Assembly: GCA_017553025.1 (NCBI GenBank)
Contig: JAFZNF010000137.1
Span: 1-6,422, forward strand
Reading direction: 5' to 3'
Length of the DNA stretch: 6,422 nt
DNA from: Clostridia bacterium
Lineage (GTDB): Bacteria; Bacillota_A; Clostridia; UBA1381
Shown: one piece after another, positions 1 through 6,406 of the stretch
Layout: each line of letters starts with the position of its first letter
Position numbering within the stretch: the stretch's first letter is position 1
Notes under the pieces: model-generated
Told to the model about the DNA's origin: nothing
Seen by the model: the letters and a program-made list of their open reading frames with translations, nothing else
The model's database searches: none
Position numbers and translations under genes: made by a program

Positions 1-76
<76 letters not shown>

Positions 77-290
77 ATTGGTTATATATCTGCCTAAAGC
101 AGTTATATACTTATCTTGGTTTGTTAGCTCATTTACTAACTTTGTACTTTTTAGTACGCTGACATTTTGTTTCGTTTCCGAATTTCTGTCATAAAAAACT
201 CTGTTTTTTTAGTGAATTAAAATTCACTGACAAGAACTCTGCACTGTTTATTTTTCAATGTTCAACCGCTTCCCTCTTTTGAGGGACAGC
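77..290 (-). other. rRNA operon leader (transcribed spacer before 16S)
   Basis: This ~214-nt stretch lies between the predicted rRNA transcription start (near 290) and the mature 16S 5' end, and it has no coding potential. It holds a series of hairpins: 268-290 (TCCCTC/GAGGGA, AAAA loop, extended by GCT/AGC around a bulged G), 211-228 (AGTGAATT/AATTCACT, 2-nt loop), 144-157 (GTACT/AGTAC, 4-nt loop), 123-140 (GTTAG/CTAAC) and 83-109 (CTGC/GCAG flanked by six A-U pairs after one mismatch). At 241-260 the minus strand reads CATTGAAAAATAAACAGTGC, which resembles the TTGAAAA...AACA element common in Firmicutes rRNA leaders and spacers. A role in antitermination (boxA-like) or RNase III processing is inference from position. 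None of the hairpins is followed by a U-tract on the transcribed strand, so they are not intrinsic terminators. Confidence 0.75.
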
Positions 291-296
291 TCACTT

Positions 297-325
297 ATAT
301 TACCACATCGCTTTTACGTTGTCAA
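297..325 (-). promoter_or_regulatory. rRNA operon sigma-A promoter
   Basis: On the minus strand a perfect -35 box TTGACA (325-320) is separated by exactly 17 bp (319-303) from a -10 box TAATAT (302-297). The predicted start is near 290. It sits about 215 nt upstream of the 16S 5' end, is the only near-consensus promoter in the gap, and is preceded by A-tracts, as expected for an rRNA promoter. Confidence 0.88.
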
Positions 326-366
326 TACCTTTTTTTAAATTTTTTTATATTTTTTTTAAAATATTA
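326..366 (-). promoter_or_regulatory. A/T-rich UP-like element upstream of the rRNA promoter
   Basis: Directly upstream of the -35 box, about 40 bp are nearly pure A/T with phased runs of six or more A or T on both strands. This matches the UP elements that bind the RNA polymerase alpha C-terminal domains and boost rRNA promoters. The composition and position are seen; the function is inferred. The same stretch also supplies the U-rich tail of the possible nadE terminator. Confidence 0.55.
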
Positions 367-413
367 AAAATGCCCATATAATACTTATGTTTTACTGCAA
401 TTTTTAGGCATTT
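358..413 (-). terminator. Possible weak terminator after nadE
   Basis: Seven nt after the nadE stop codon, minus-strand AAATGCC (413-407) can pair with GGCATTT (374-368), followed by an interrupted U-run (TTTTTAATATTTT read through 358). The stem is only 7 bp with a 32-nt loop, so it is a poor intrinsic terminator and may be chance. No better terminator exists between nadE and the rRNA promoter. Confidence 0.25.
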
Positions 414-419
414 CCACCC

Positions 420-2270
420 CTATTTTTCAATCTCCGAAAGCCAAAGTCCGCCTTTTACATCGCTGGGCATACAAAATCCACCGCGCGGCGAAAGACTTAT
501 TCCGCATACCTGCGGTCCGTCAGGCGAGCAATTTCTCTTGAATTGCTGAGAGAAAAAGCGTGTTACAAAAATTTTAAGCCATTTATCTATTTCTTCTTCT
601 GAAAATTCATCTTTAAATGTGTATTTTGCAACATATTGTGTTTTTTCTGCTGAAAATCCTAAATAAAACATATTATATAGGAAGAAATCGTGCAAAACAT
701 ATGGTCCGATTTTATCCTCGGTCTTTTGAGCAATTTCGCCCTTATCGGGCGGCAAAAGCTCAGGACTTACGGGAGTATCCAAAATGTCCGCAAGCGCCGC
801 CTCGAGTGTTTTGTTGCCAATTCTTTCGGCTTCGTATTTTACCAAAAAACGCATAAGCGTCTTTGGAACTCCGCAATTTACTCCGTACATCGACATATGG
901 TCGCCGTTATAAGTCGCCCAGCCGAGCGCCAGCTCCGACATATCGCCCGTCCCGACAACAATACCGCCGATTTGGTTGGCAATATCCATCAAGACCTGCG
1001 TTCTTTCCCTCGCCTGCACATTTTCGTATGCCGCATCAAACTTATCCTTTGGCTGATTTATATCTTTAAAGTGCTGACCTACTGCATCTTTTATGCTGAT
1101 TTCCCTAAAACTTACACCGAGTTCCTTTGCCGTAATCTGCGCATTATCGTGCGTTCTTTTGGTTGTTCCGAAACAGGGCATTGTTATTGCAATAATGTTT
1201 TTCCTTGGAAGCTTCAAGCTGTCAAATGCACGGACAGCCACAAGCAGCGCCATTGTTGAGTCAAGTCCGCCCGACACTCCAATAACAACATTTTTTGCGC
1301 CTGTATGCTCAAGCCTCTTTTTCAGCGCCTGCGCCTGTATACTTACAGCCTCTTCAAAGTATGCCGCATCATTCCTTACAAAAGGCATTTTAACAAACTT
1401 GCGCGAAAGAGAAGTTTTCTCTGCATCAACTTCAAATTCTGCCGTATAATAGTCGGCGTTTTCTGCAAAACCGCTCTTTCGTCTTCTAAACAAAAGCGCC
1501 TCAATGTCTATTTCCGATATTACCATATCATTTTTGAATTTCTCGCCCTCTGCAAGCAGTTTTCCGTCTTCAAAAATCATATTTTTCCCGCTTAAAACAA
1601 AATCTGTTGTAGATTCGCCGCAGCCGCTGTCAGCGCAAATAACAGCGGAATGTGTGCTTCCCGAATATGTTTTTGCAAAATCATACCCTCTGCCAATTTC
1701 AAATATGTCTGCTTTGCTTGCCATAAGCTCCGCTATTACCGTTGCACCCGAAGCCTCGTGAACAAATCCGCCCTTTCCCACATTTACCGCCATCGAAAAT
1801 CCGCAAAGCGATTTATCGCACACTAAAACATCTGCTCCAAAAGGCACGGTTTGTCCGTCGAATTCTATATTTTTTACGGCTTTTTCTCCTGCTGCAAACC
1901 TATAAAATTCATTAAATTTACAGGTGTTTGGGATTATTGCCAAAATTTTACCTTTATGAAATGCCGCCGCGCAATCGTACACAGAGCCATTAACTAAAAG
2001 CGGCACTCCTATCACACAAACAATATCCATATTGCACGTATCCCGTACAACTGATAAAAGCACATCTTTTGCAGAGTTCAAAAGGGCATTATGCAAAAAC
2101 AAATCTCCGCAGGTTGCACCCGTTACGCAAAGCCGCGGAAACACTGCAAGTTTTACGCCGTTTTCACGTGCTGTTTTTATGCATTTCAATATGCTGTCTT
2201 TATTAAATTCACAATCGGCAACTTTTATTTCGGGCGTTGCCGCGCAGACCTTTAAAAATCCGTATTTCAC
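420..2270 (-). CDS. nadE: NAD+ synthetase, two-domain form with degenerate glutaminase domain
   Basis: The protein (616 aa) catalyses the last step of NAD biosynthesis in the cytoplasm: ATP-dependent amidation of nicotinic acid adenine dinucleotide. Residues ~1-275 are a nitrilase/CN-hydrolase-type glutaminase domain (VFPxLCxTG, TCGDLF, NEFY, GATVI landmarks). Residues ~305-610 are the NAD synthase domain, with the pyrophosphatase P-loop SGGLDS at 333-338, then the NVQARERTQVLMD and GTGDMSELALGWATYNGDH blocks and TPVSPELLPP. The glutaminase triad is lost: the Glu of FPELC is Arg46, the Lys of PKT is Asn115, and the nucleophile Cys of the EICED motif is Ala161. The Glu that normally follows EFY is Arg124. 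The synthetase half looks intact, so I infer that it uses free ammonia or ammonia from a partner glutaminase. The start is GTG (2270-2268), supported by AAAGGAG at 2284-2278 with a 7-nt spacer and by the family-like N-terminus. It begins 1 nt after the rarA stop and ends in TAG. It is last in the operon, just upstream of the rRNA promoter. Confidence 0.95.
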   Translation of the reverse strand: MKYGFLKVCAATPEIKVADCEFNKDSILKCIKTARENGVKLAVFPRLCVTGATCGDLFLHNALLNSAKDVLLSVVRDTCNMDIVCVIGVPLLVNGSVYDCAAAFHKGKILAIIPNTCKFNEFYRFAAGEKAVKNIEFDGQTVPFGADVLVCDKSLCGFSMAVNVGKGGFVHEASGATVIAELMASKADIFEIGRGYDFAKTYSGSTHSAVICADSGCGESTTDFVLSGKNMIFEDGKLLAEGEKFKNDMVISEIDIEALLFRRRKSGFAENADYYTAEFEVDAEKTSLSRKFVKMPFVRNDAAYFEEAVSIQAQALKKRLEHTGAKNVVIGVSGGLDSTMALLVAVRAFDSLKLPRKNIIAITMPCFGTTKRTHDNAQITAKELGVSFREISIKDAVGQHFKDINQPKDKFDAAYENVQARERTQVLMDIANQIGGIVVGTGDMSELALGWATYNGDHMSMYGVNCGVPKTLMRFLVKYEAERIGNKTLEAALADILDTPVSPELLPPDKGEIAQKTEDKIGPYVLHDFFLYNMFYLGFSAEKTQYVAKYTFKDEFSEEEIDKWLKIFVTRFFSQQFKRNCSPDGPQVCGISLSPRGGFCMPSDVKGGLWLSEIEK

Positions 2271-2271
2271 T

Positions 2272-3543
2272 TTAAAACTCCTTTATTTTATCCCAATATT
2301 CCTTAGCCGCTTTCTCTGCTTTATTATCTCCGTATTCATAGTATTTTGTGTCTTTGATTTTATCAGGCAGGTATTGTTGTTTTATATAATGATTGGCATA
2401 GCTGTGCGGATATTTATATTCCGTCCCGTGACCGAGATTTTCCGCGCCCGAATAATGTGCGTCTTGCAAATGTTTTGGTACTGTTCCCGTATCCTTTTTA
2501 GAAATATCGTTCATAGCTTTATCTATCGCCATAATACCCGAATTTGATTTGGGTGCGGTAGCAAGCATAATTACCGCCTCTGCAAGCGGAATTCTCGCCT
2601 CAGGCATACCAAGGCGCACAGCAGAATCAACGCACGCATTCGCGATTGCCGCCGCCTGCGGATAGGCAAGCCCTATATCCTCCGAGGCAATCACCAAAAT
2701 CCGCCTGCAAGCCGACGGCATATCTCCCGCAGACAGGATTTTTGCAAGATAGTATATTGCCGCGTCTGGGTCTGAGCCGCGTATGGATTTTTGAAAAGCA
2801 CTCAGCACATCATAGTGGCTGTCGCCGTCTTTATCGTAACGCAAAACTTTCTTTTGCGTAGCTTCCGCGGCAATTCCCTCTGTTATTTCAAGGTTTTTTC
2901 CGTTTGGTACTGCCGCTAAAAAACAAAGGTTTAGCACATTTAACGCTTTCCTGACATCTCCTCCTGATGTAAATGCAATATGCGTATACGCCTTTTCGTC
3001 AACCGTCACATCATATTCTTTATAATCGTCTTCCGAAAGCATTTTTGCGGCTCTTTTAAGCGCCTTTTCTATATCTTTTTCCTGTATGGGCAAAAATTCA
3101 AACACCGTACTCCTTGAAAGCACTGCATCATAAACATAAAAATACGGGTTTTCGGTAGTGCTTGCAATCAAAGTTATCTTTCCGTTTTCCATAAATTCCA
3201 AAAGCGACTGCTGTTGCTTTTTATTGAAGTGCTGGATTTCGTCAAGATACAAAAGCACGCCGTCAGCCGTCATAAAAGTGTCTAATGTCGCCGCAATATC
3301 TTTTATGTCCGAAACCGACGCCGTAGTGGCGTTCAGGCGGTAAAAGGTCTTGCCTGTCCTTTTGGCAATTATATTGGCAACCGTCGTCTTGCCCGTACCG
3401 CTTGGTCCGTAAAAAATCATATTCGGAACCTCACCTGCGAGTATGATTTTTCTTAAAATTTTGTCCTTGCCCAAAAGATGCTGCTGCCCTACCACATCAT
3501 CAATGGTTTCAGGACGTATTCTGTCTGCAAGAGGCTGTGACAT
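2272..3543 (-). CDS. rarA: Replication-associated recombination protein A (AAA+ ATPase RarA/MgsA)
   Basis: RarA (MgsA; eukaryotic relative WRNIP1/Mgs1) is a clamp-loader-like AAA+ ATPase that acts at stalled replication forks. The 423-aa length is normal for the family. The AAA+ core runs from the N-terminal PLADRIRP and DDVVGQQHLLG motifs through Walker A GPSGTGKTT (46-54), Walker B LLYLDEIQ (97-104), sensor 1 STTEN (128-132), the arginine finger in LSRS (Arg144) and a sensor 2 region GGDVRKALN. The C-terminal half carries the MgsA tetramerisation region, with RRILVIASEDIGLA, AIMLATAPKSN and a PHSYANHYIKQQYLPD-like tail. Walker A has Ser where Pro (GPPGTGKTT) is usual, which should still bind ATP. 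The ATG (3543-3541) abuts the TAA of the upstream acetyltransferase gene with no gap. Its ribosome site AGGGGGT lies inside that gene's last codons, suggesting translational coupling. The stop is TAA, 1 nt before nadE. Confidence 0.97.
   Translation of the reverse strand: MSQPLADRIRPETIDDVVGQQHLLGKDKILRKIILAGEVPNMIFYGPSGTGKTTVANIIAKRTGKTFYRLNATTASVSDIKDIAATLDTFMTADGVLLYLDEIQHFNKKQQQSLLEFMENGKITLIASTTENPYFYVYDAVLSRSTVFEFLPIQEKDIEKALKRAAKMLSEDDYKEYDVTVDEKAYTHIAFTSGGDVRKALNVLNLCFLAAVPNGKNLEITEGIAAEATQKKVLRYDKDGDSHYDVLSAFQKSIRGSDPDAAIYYLAKILSAGDMPSACRRILVIASEDIGLAYPQAAAIANACVDSAVRLGMPEARIPLAEAVIMLATAPKSNSGIMAIDKAMNDISKKDTGTVPKHLQDAHYSGAENLGHGTEYKYPHSYANHYIKQQYLPDKIKDTKYYEYGDNKAEKAAKEYWDKIKEF
2278..2284 (-). 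promoter_or_regulatory. Ribosome binding site fixing the GTG start of nadE
   Basis: AAAGGAG on the minus strand lies 7 nt before GTG (2270-2268), inside the last codons of rarA. There is no ATG in a comparable position, and the residues after GTG match the NadE N-terminus, so this site decides the start. Confidence 0.85.
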
Positions 3544-3981
3544 TTACACACACCCCCTGCATTTATATACTTTTGTCAAATCCTTTCTCATAATTTTGCA
3601 TTTTCTTCCGTAATCATCTTTTTCTTTTCCTGTGTCTTCATAATGCTCAAACTCAAAAAACGGCACAGTTTCAAGCGGCGCAGCTAAAACTGCCTCCTTT
3701 GCGCCTAACGATTTTGCCTTATCCTCTATCGCCTTTACGGCAAGGTCGCCCACATACTGACGCCTGTAATCTCCGCTCACTGCGACAAAATCCACTCGGC
3801 AAACACCTTCTGCAAGCATAGTAAGTCTTGCCGATGCAATCTGCCTTGTTTTATCATATCCCACAAGGTGATATGATTTATCCTCATATTCATCGTAAAG
3901 TTCCGCACCGAAAACATCATTTCTCAAATCACGCGAAAGCTCATACCCGTTTTCGCCGAAAACAAAAGTAAATTCAAGCAT
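3544..3981 (-). CDS. GNAT-family N-acetyltransferase
   Basis: This 145-aa protein has the size and strand order of a single-domain GNAT acetyltransferase, which transfers acetyl from acetyl-CoA to an amine. Its substrate cannot be told from sequence. The core is ARLTML (51-56), the central strand CRVDFVAVSGDYRRQYVGDLAVKA (61-84; acetyl-CoA pyrophosphate loop), an alpha helix with AKEAVLAAP, and a late PFFEFEHYEDTG segment equivalent to the usual FYExxGF, followed by KIMRKDL. The loop reads RRQYVGD instead of the canonical R/QxxGxG/A, so it is slightly degenerate. The C-terminus ends in CRGCV. I chose ATG at 3981 (8-nt overlap with the TPR gene, AGAG 9 nt upstream). A TTG at 3987 would add two residues but leaves almost no spacer for a ribosome site. 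It ends in TAA directly against the rarA ATG. Confidence 0.85.
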   Translation of the reverse strand: MLEFTFVFGENGYELSRDLRNDVFGAELYDEYEDKSYHLVGYDKTRQIASARLTMLAEGVCRVDFVAVSGDYRRQYVGDLAVKAIEDKAKSLGAKEAVLAAPLETVPFFEFEHYEDTGKEKDDYGRKCKIMRKDLTKVYKCRGCV

Positions 3982-4708
3982 TTTCAATCTCTTTTCTTAA
4001 CCTATCTATTTCTTCCTCCGAAACAGTTGTAAGCGCACTCCTTCTGCACTCCGCCGTTTTGCCTAAAAATTCCAGTGCTTTTTCCCTGTTTCCTTTTTTA
4101 GACTCAAGCAGCGCGGAGTGATAAAAAGCCTCTAAAAACTGCGGATATTGCTTGCGCAAATCCTCTGCGATTTTTTCCGCCTTTTCGAGTTCTCCTTCTC
4201 TTATATATGCTACGAGCAGATTATCGCAGATATCCCTGTCATCGCTGTTATAGTCGTATGCCTCAAGGCAGAAATCAAGCGCCGACGTGCCGTCAAGCTG
4301 CTTTAAATACCCCAGCAGTCCGTAAACTACCGTTGTTTTTACCGTCTCATAAAGCTCCGTCATTTCCTCTATGGCTTCCTCTGTCCTGCCCTGTTTATGA
4401 TACGCAGCAGCGCGATAGGTCTTTGCATTGATTTTATTCTTTTGCGGTATTGAGCGGTCAAGTATAATGACATTCAGTGTCTTTTCCGCCTCTTTATACT
4501 CCCCGTTTCGCATAAGCACAAGCGCATACTCAATTTTATACTGATTGTTCCCGCCGAACATATGCGCCGCCGTTTTATATAGGGACACCGCCTTATCGTT
4601 ATTACCGTCTGCAAGTGCTTTGACTGCCAAATGCTTTACAATCGCAGGTGTCAGCTTATACGCGGCAAACACTAAAGCTGCAATCGATATTATATACAAC
4701 AACTTCAT
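3974..4708 (-). CDS. Membrane-anchored tetratricopeptide repeat (TPR) protein
   Basis: This is a 244-aa protein of unknown specific role. Residues ~3-19 (LLYIISIAALVFAAYKL) form one hydrophobic helix after a short charged start, with no cleavage or lipobox signal, so a single-pass anchor is likely. The rest is almost wholly helical with TPR-like helix pairs at about 28-54, 57-85, 95-125, 160-190 and 194-222, using typical A/G-Y-A positions (for example NGEYKEAEKTL, QGRTEEAIEEM, EGELEKAEKIAEDL, KGNREKALEFL). TPR arrays mediate protein-protein contacts, so an assembly or scaffold role is likely, but no partner is indicated. GGAG at 4722-4715 gives a good ribosome site before ATG 4708, which is 15 nt after the asnS stop. 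It ends in TGA and overlaps the acetyltransferase start by 8 nt. Confidence 0.85.
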   Translation of the reverse strand: MKLLYIISIAALVFAAYKLTPAIVKHLAVKALADGNNDKAVSLYKTAAHMFGGNNQYKIEYALVLMRNGEYKEAEKTLNVIILDRSIPQKNKINAKTYRAAAYHKQGRTEEAIEEMTELYETVKTTVVYGLLGYLKQLDGTSALDFCLEAYDYNSDDRDICDNLLVAYIREGELEKAEKIAEDLRKQYPQFLEAFYHSALLESKKGNREKALEFLGKTAECRRSALTTVSEEEIDRLRKEIENA

Positions 4709-4723
4709 AGCTCTGCTCTCCGC

Positions 4724-5380
4724 TTAAAATTCCGCATTTCCTACCGTTCTGGGGAAAGGAAGGACATCACGGATATTCTGTATGCCCGTTAAGTACATAA
4801 CTGCTCTTTCAAAGCCCAGTCCGAAACCTGCGTGCTTATTTGTGCCGTATTTTCTAAGGTCAAGATAGAATTTGTAATCATCGGGATTTAAGCCGCACTC
4901 TTCCATTCTTGACATAAGCACATCATAATTTTCCTCACGCTGACTCCCTCCGACAATTTCGCCTATTCCCGGAACAAGCAGGTCACAGGCGGCAACCGTT
5001 TTACCGTCCTCGTTCAGTTTCATATAAAACGCCTTTATTTCCTTAGGATAATCGGTAACAAATACAGGCTTTTTGAACACCTGCTCTGTTAAAAATCTCT
5101 CGTGCTCGGTTTGAAGGTCGCTTCCCCATTCCACCTTATAATCAAATTTGTCGTTATTCTTCTTTAAAATTTCAACAGCCTCGGTATAGGTTACCCTTGC
5201 AAAATCGTTGGATACTACATTATTAAGTCTATCAAGCAGTCCTTTGTCTATAAATTTGTTAAAGAACTCCATTTCCTCGGGTGCGTTTTCAAGACAGTAA
5301 TTTATAATATACTTGACCATATCCTCTGCCAAATCCATATCGTCTGAAAGGTCTGCAAAGGCAATTTCAGGCTCTATCAT
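4724..5380 (-). CDS. asnS: AsnRS C-terminal fragment (MIEPE to motif 3)
   Basis: The second half of asnS is 218 aa if counted from the first in-frame ATG (5380), which is really the internal Met of AEFWMIEPE. It holds the catalytic-domain remainder, including the [12 protein letters not shown] block and motif 3. No Shine-Dalgarno-like purine run stands in the 20 nt before this ATG, so independent initiation is unlikely. The evolutionary signal (clean frame, conserved motifs to the natural C-terminus TVGNAEF, stop TAA) suggests recent or only apparent disruption. It is part of the interrupted gene at 4724-6112. Confidence 0.7.
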   Translation of the reverse strand: MIEPEIAFADLSDDMDLAEDMVKYIINYCLENAPEEMEFFNKFIDKGLLDRLNNVVSNDFARVTYTEAVEILKKNNDKFDYKVEWGSDLQTEHERFLTEQVFKKPVFVTDYPKEIKAFYMKLNEDGKTVAACDLLVPGIGEIVGGSQREENYDVLMSRMEECGLNPDDYKFYLDLRKYGTNKHAGFGLGFERAVMYLTGIQNIRDVLPFPRTVGNAEF

Positions 5381-5410
5381 CCAGAATTCTGCTGAGTGGC
5401 TCGTTGTTTT

Positions 5411-6112
5411 CTAATTTTCGGCACGGAAAGTCGGACCGAAAGTATATACGTTTCTGAACGCCATACAATAGGTTTCAACATTTAGCTGTCCCGAAACGGT
5501 AAGGCTTGAGGGTTTCCCAAAGAAATCCTTTGAATAATCGACGTTTCCGTCCTTCTCTTTCGGCACATTTGCCATATCCATCGTTGTAACCTGAAACATT
5601 TCGCCTGCGCCCTCGCAGTCACTTGTTGTTATAATCGGCGTATGAACATAAACAAATCCGCGTTCCTGGAAAAACCGGTGAATGGCGTAAGCAAGCATAC
5701 TCCTTATGCGGAAAACAGCGGAAAACGTGTTCGTTCTCGCACGCAGATGGCATTGCGTTCTCAAAAATTCCATAGTATGGCGCTTGTTCTGAATAGGATA
5801 ATCAGGGGTTGACGTTCCGTCAATAACAACATTTTGCGCCTTTATTTCAAAAGGCTGCTTTGCCTCAGGCGTTAAGACCAACTTTCCCGTAACGGTTATT
5901 GCCGATGCTATATTCAATTTTGAAAGCTGTTCAAAGTTGTCAAGGTCATCCTCAAAAACAATCTGCACGCACTTAAAGAAGCTGCCGTCATTAAGCTCGA
6001 TAAATCCAAAGTTTTTCGATACGCGGATATTCCTTATCCAGCCCGAAACGGCGACTTCCCTATCGGCAAATTTTTCTGTGTTTCTGAAAAGTTCTTTTAC
6101 TACTGCTTTCAT
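5411..6112 (-). CDS. asnS: AsnRS N-terminal fragment (OB fold to motif 2 FRAEN)
   Basis: This is what ordinary translation from the asnS start would produce: 233 aa ending at FRAEN and TAG. It keeps the anticodon-binding OB fold and motif 1 but only the first strand of motif 2, and it lacks motif 3. It therefore cannot form adenylate on its own. It is listed separately because an annotation pipeline would call it as its own gene; it is part of the interrupted asnS described at 4724-6112. Confidence 0.8.
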   Translation of the reverse strand: MKAVVKELFRNTEKFADREVAVSGWIRNIRVSKNFGFIELNDGSFFKCVQIVFEDDLDNFEQLSKLNIASAITVTGKLVLTPEAKQPFEIKAQNVVIDGTSTPDYPIQNKRHTMEFLRTQCHLRARTNTFSAVFRIRSMLAYAIHRFFQERGFVYVHTPIITTSDCEGAGEMFQVTTMDMANVPKEKDGNVDYSKDFFGKPSSLTVSGQLNVETYCMAFRNVYTFGPTFRAEN

Positions 6113-6117
6113 TTTCT

Positions 6118-6291
6118 CTACTCCTTATCTACTATTTCTATACTGTCAAGCGTCGCCCTGAAGTTTCGGCGTATTGCCGACAAGTATTCTTTATACAGCA
6201 TCTTTTGTTCCTCTTGCTCGCTTTCTGTGAGACCTTCCCTTTTCTTCTTCGCGGCAAGATAGTTTATTCTTAAAATTTTTTCCTTTTCCAT
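6118..6291 (-). CDS. DUF896 (YnzC-like) small protein
   Basis: This is a 57-aa cytosolic protein, first gene of the operon. It matches the DUF896/UPF0291 family, of which B. subtilis YnzC is a member: two-helix hairpin pattern [20 protein letters not shown] (5-24), then [20 protein letters not shown] and a C-terminal [10 protein letters not shown]. YnzC is ~77 aa, so this copy is short but ends at the usual I-x-I-x-D segment. The function of the family is not settled; B. subtilis ynzC lies in the SOS-regulated yneA operon. The protein is highly charged with no membrane segment. The ATG at 6291 has AGGAG (6302-6298) 6 nt upstream. Its last codons (GAT AAG GAG TAG) contain the asnS Shine-Dalgarno, and its TAG stop lies 5 nt before the asnS ATG, so the two are likely translationally coupled. 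Confidence 0.85.
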   Translation of the reverse strand: MEKEKILRINYLAAKKKREGLTESEQEEQKMLYKEYLSAIRRNFRATLDSIEIVDKE

Positions 6292-6313
6292 AAAAAGCTC
6301 CTCTTAAAAAACT

Positions 6314-6342
6314 ATTATATAACAAAAATAAAAAAATTTCAA
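6314..6342 (-). promoter_or_regulatory. Sigma-A promoter of the DUF896-asnS-nadE operon
   Basis: On the minus strand TTGAAA (6342-6337) and a perfect TATAAT (6319-6314) are separated by 17 bp (6336-6320), with the spacer nearly pure T/A. The predicted start near 6307 leaves a ~16-nt leader with the AGGAG ribosome site and no room for a T-box or other riboswitch. It is the only good promoter upstream of the operon, and no other gap in the operon is large enough for one. Confidence 0.85.
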
Positions 6343-6386
6343 TACAAGCTACCAAATCTTATTAAAAAACATAATATATATCAAAA

Positions 6387-6400
6387 CGGTTTTAAAACCG
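6387..6400. promoter_or_regulatory. Perfect 14-bp palindrome, possible operator
   Basis: CGGTTTTAAAACCG is its own reverse complement. It lies in the intergenic stretch between the operon promoter on the minus strand and a probable plus-strand gene start at the window end. A 14-bp perfect palindrome just before a ribosome site is a plausible repressor binding site. The symmetry is seen; the operator role is inference, and A/T-rich DNA makes chance palindromes less surprising. Confidence 0.4.
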
Positions 6401-6406
6401 CTTATG

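Larger units (their letters stand above)
4724..6112 (-). pseudogene. asnS: Asparaginyl-tRNA synthetase, interrupted by in-frame TAG
   Basis: AsnRS charges tRNA-Asn with asparagine in the cytoplasm (class IIb synthetase). The full frame is 462 codons, close to the usual ~463-466. In order it shows the OB-fold anticodon-binding domain (1-~100: [18 protein letters not shown]), motif 1 region and [17 protein letters not shown] (157-173), the VSGQLNVE substrate region (207-213), motif 2 start [10 protein letters not shown] (224-233), motif 2 end AEFWMIEPE, and motif 3 [15 protein letters not shown] (about 429-443) near the C-terminus. Codon 234, normally Ser in FRAENSNT, is TAG (5413-5411). The frame then continues without any indel through [10 protein letters not shown] into the conserved second half. 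The Arg usually preceding the motif 2 His is Ser238. The start ATG (6112) has AAGGAG 8 nt upstream and the family-like N-terminus. Unless UAG is suppressed or the base is a sequencing error, the product is a dead 233-aa fragment. It is the second gene of the operon. Confidence 0.9.

Noticed and set aside
211..228. Hairpin AGTGAATT/AATTCACT as an intrinsic terminator
   Set aside because: On the transcribed minus strand it is followed by A residues, not U; the T-run is on the wrong side, and the site lies within the rRNA leader.
617..1761. Several plus-strand open frames of 60-190 codons opposite nadE
   Set aside because: They are shadows of nadE on the other strand: no ribosome sites, no recognisable domains, odd composition, while the minus-strand frame matches NadE throughout.
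2032..2547. 171-codon plus-strand frame across the nadE/rarA junction, rich in hydrophobic residues
   Set aside because: It lies antisense to two well-supported genes; the apparent hydrophobicity reflects the reverse complement of Lys/Glu-rich codons.
5381..5413. Frameshift or programmed frameshifting between the two asnS halves
   Set aside because: The two halves are in the same frame: TAG followed by exactly ten codons gives AEFW before MIEPE, matching the family spacing, so there is no indel.
5360..5413. Selenocysteine or a structured recoding element downstream of the asnS stop
   Set aside because: The codon is UAG, not UGA. The only notable symmetry is a 10-bp palindrome CAGAATTCTG (5382-5391) that cannot form a loop.
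6292..6313. T-box riboswitch upstream of asnS
   Set aside because: The predicted leader is only about 16 nt, far too short for specifier and antiterminator elements.
6343..6382. Plus-strand sigma-A promoter for the divergent gene
   Set aside because: CATAAT and TATATC are possible -10 boxes, but no -35-like hexamer stands 16-18 bp upstream of them.
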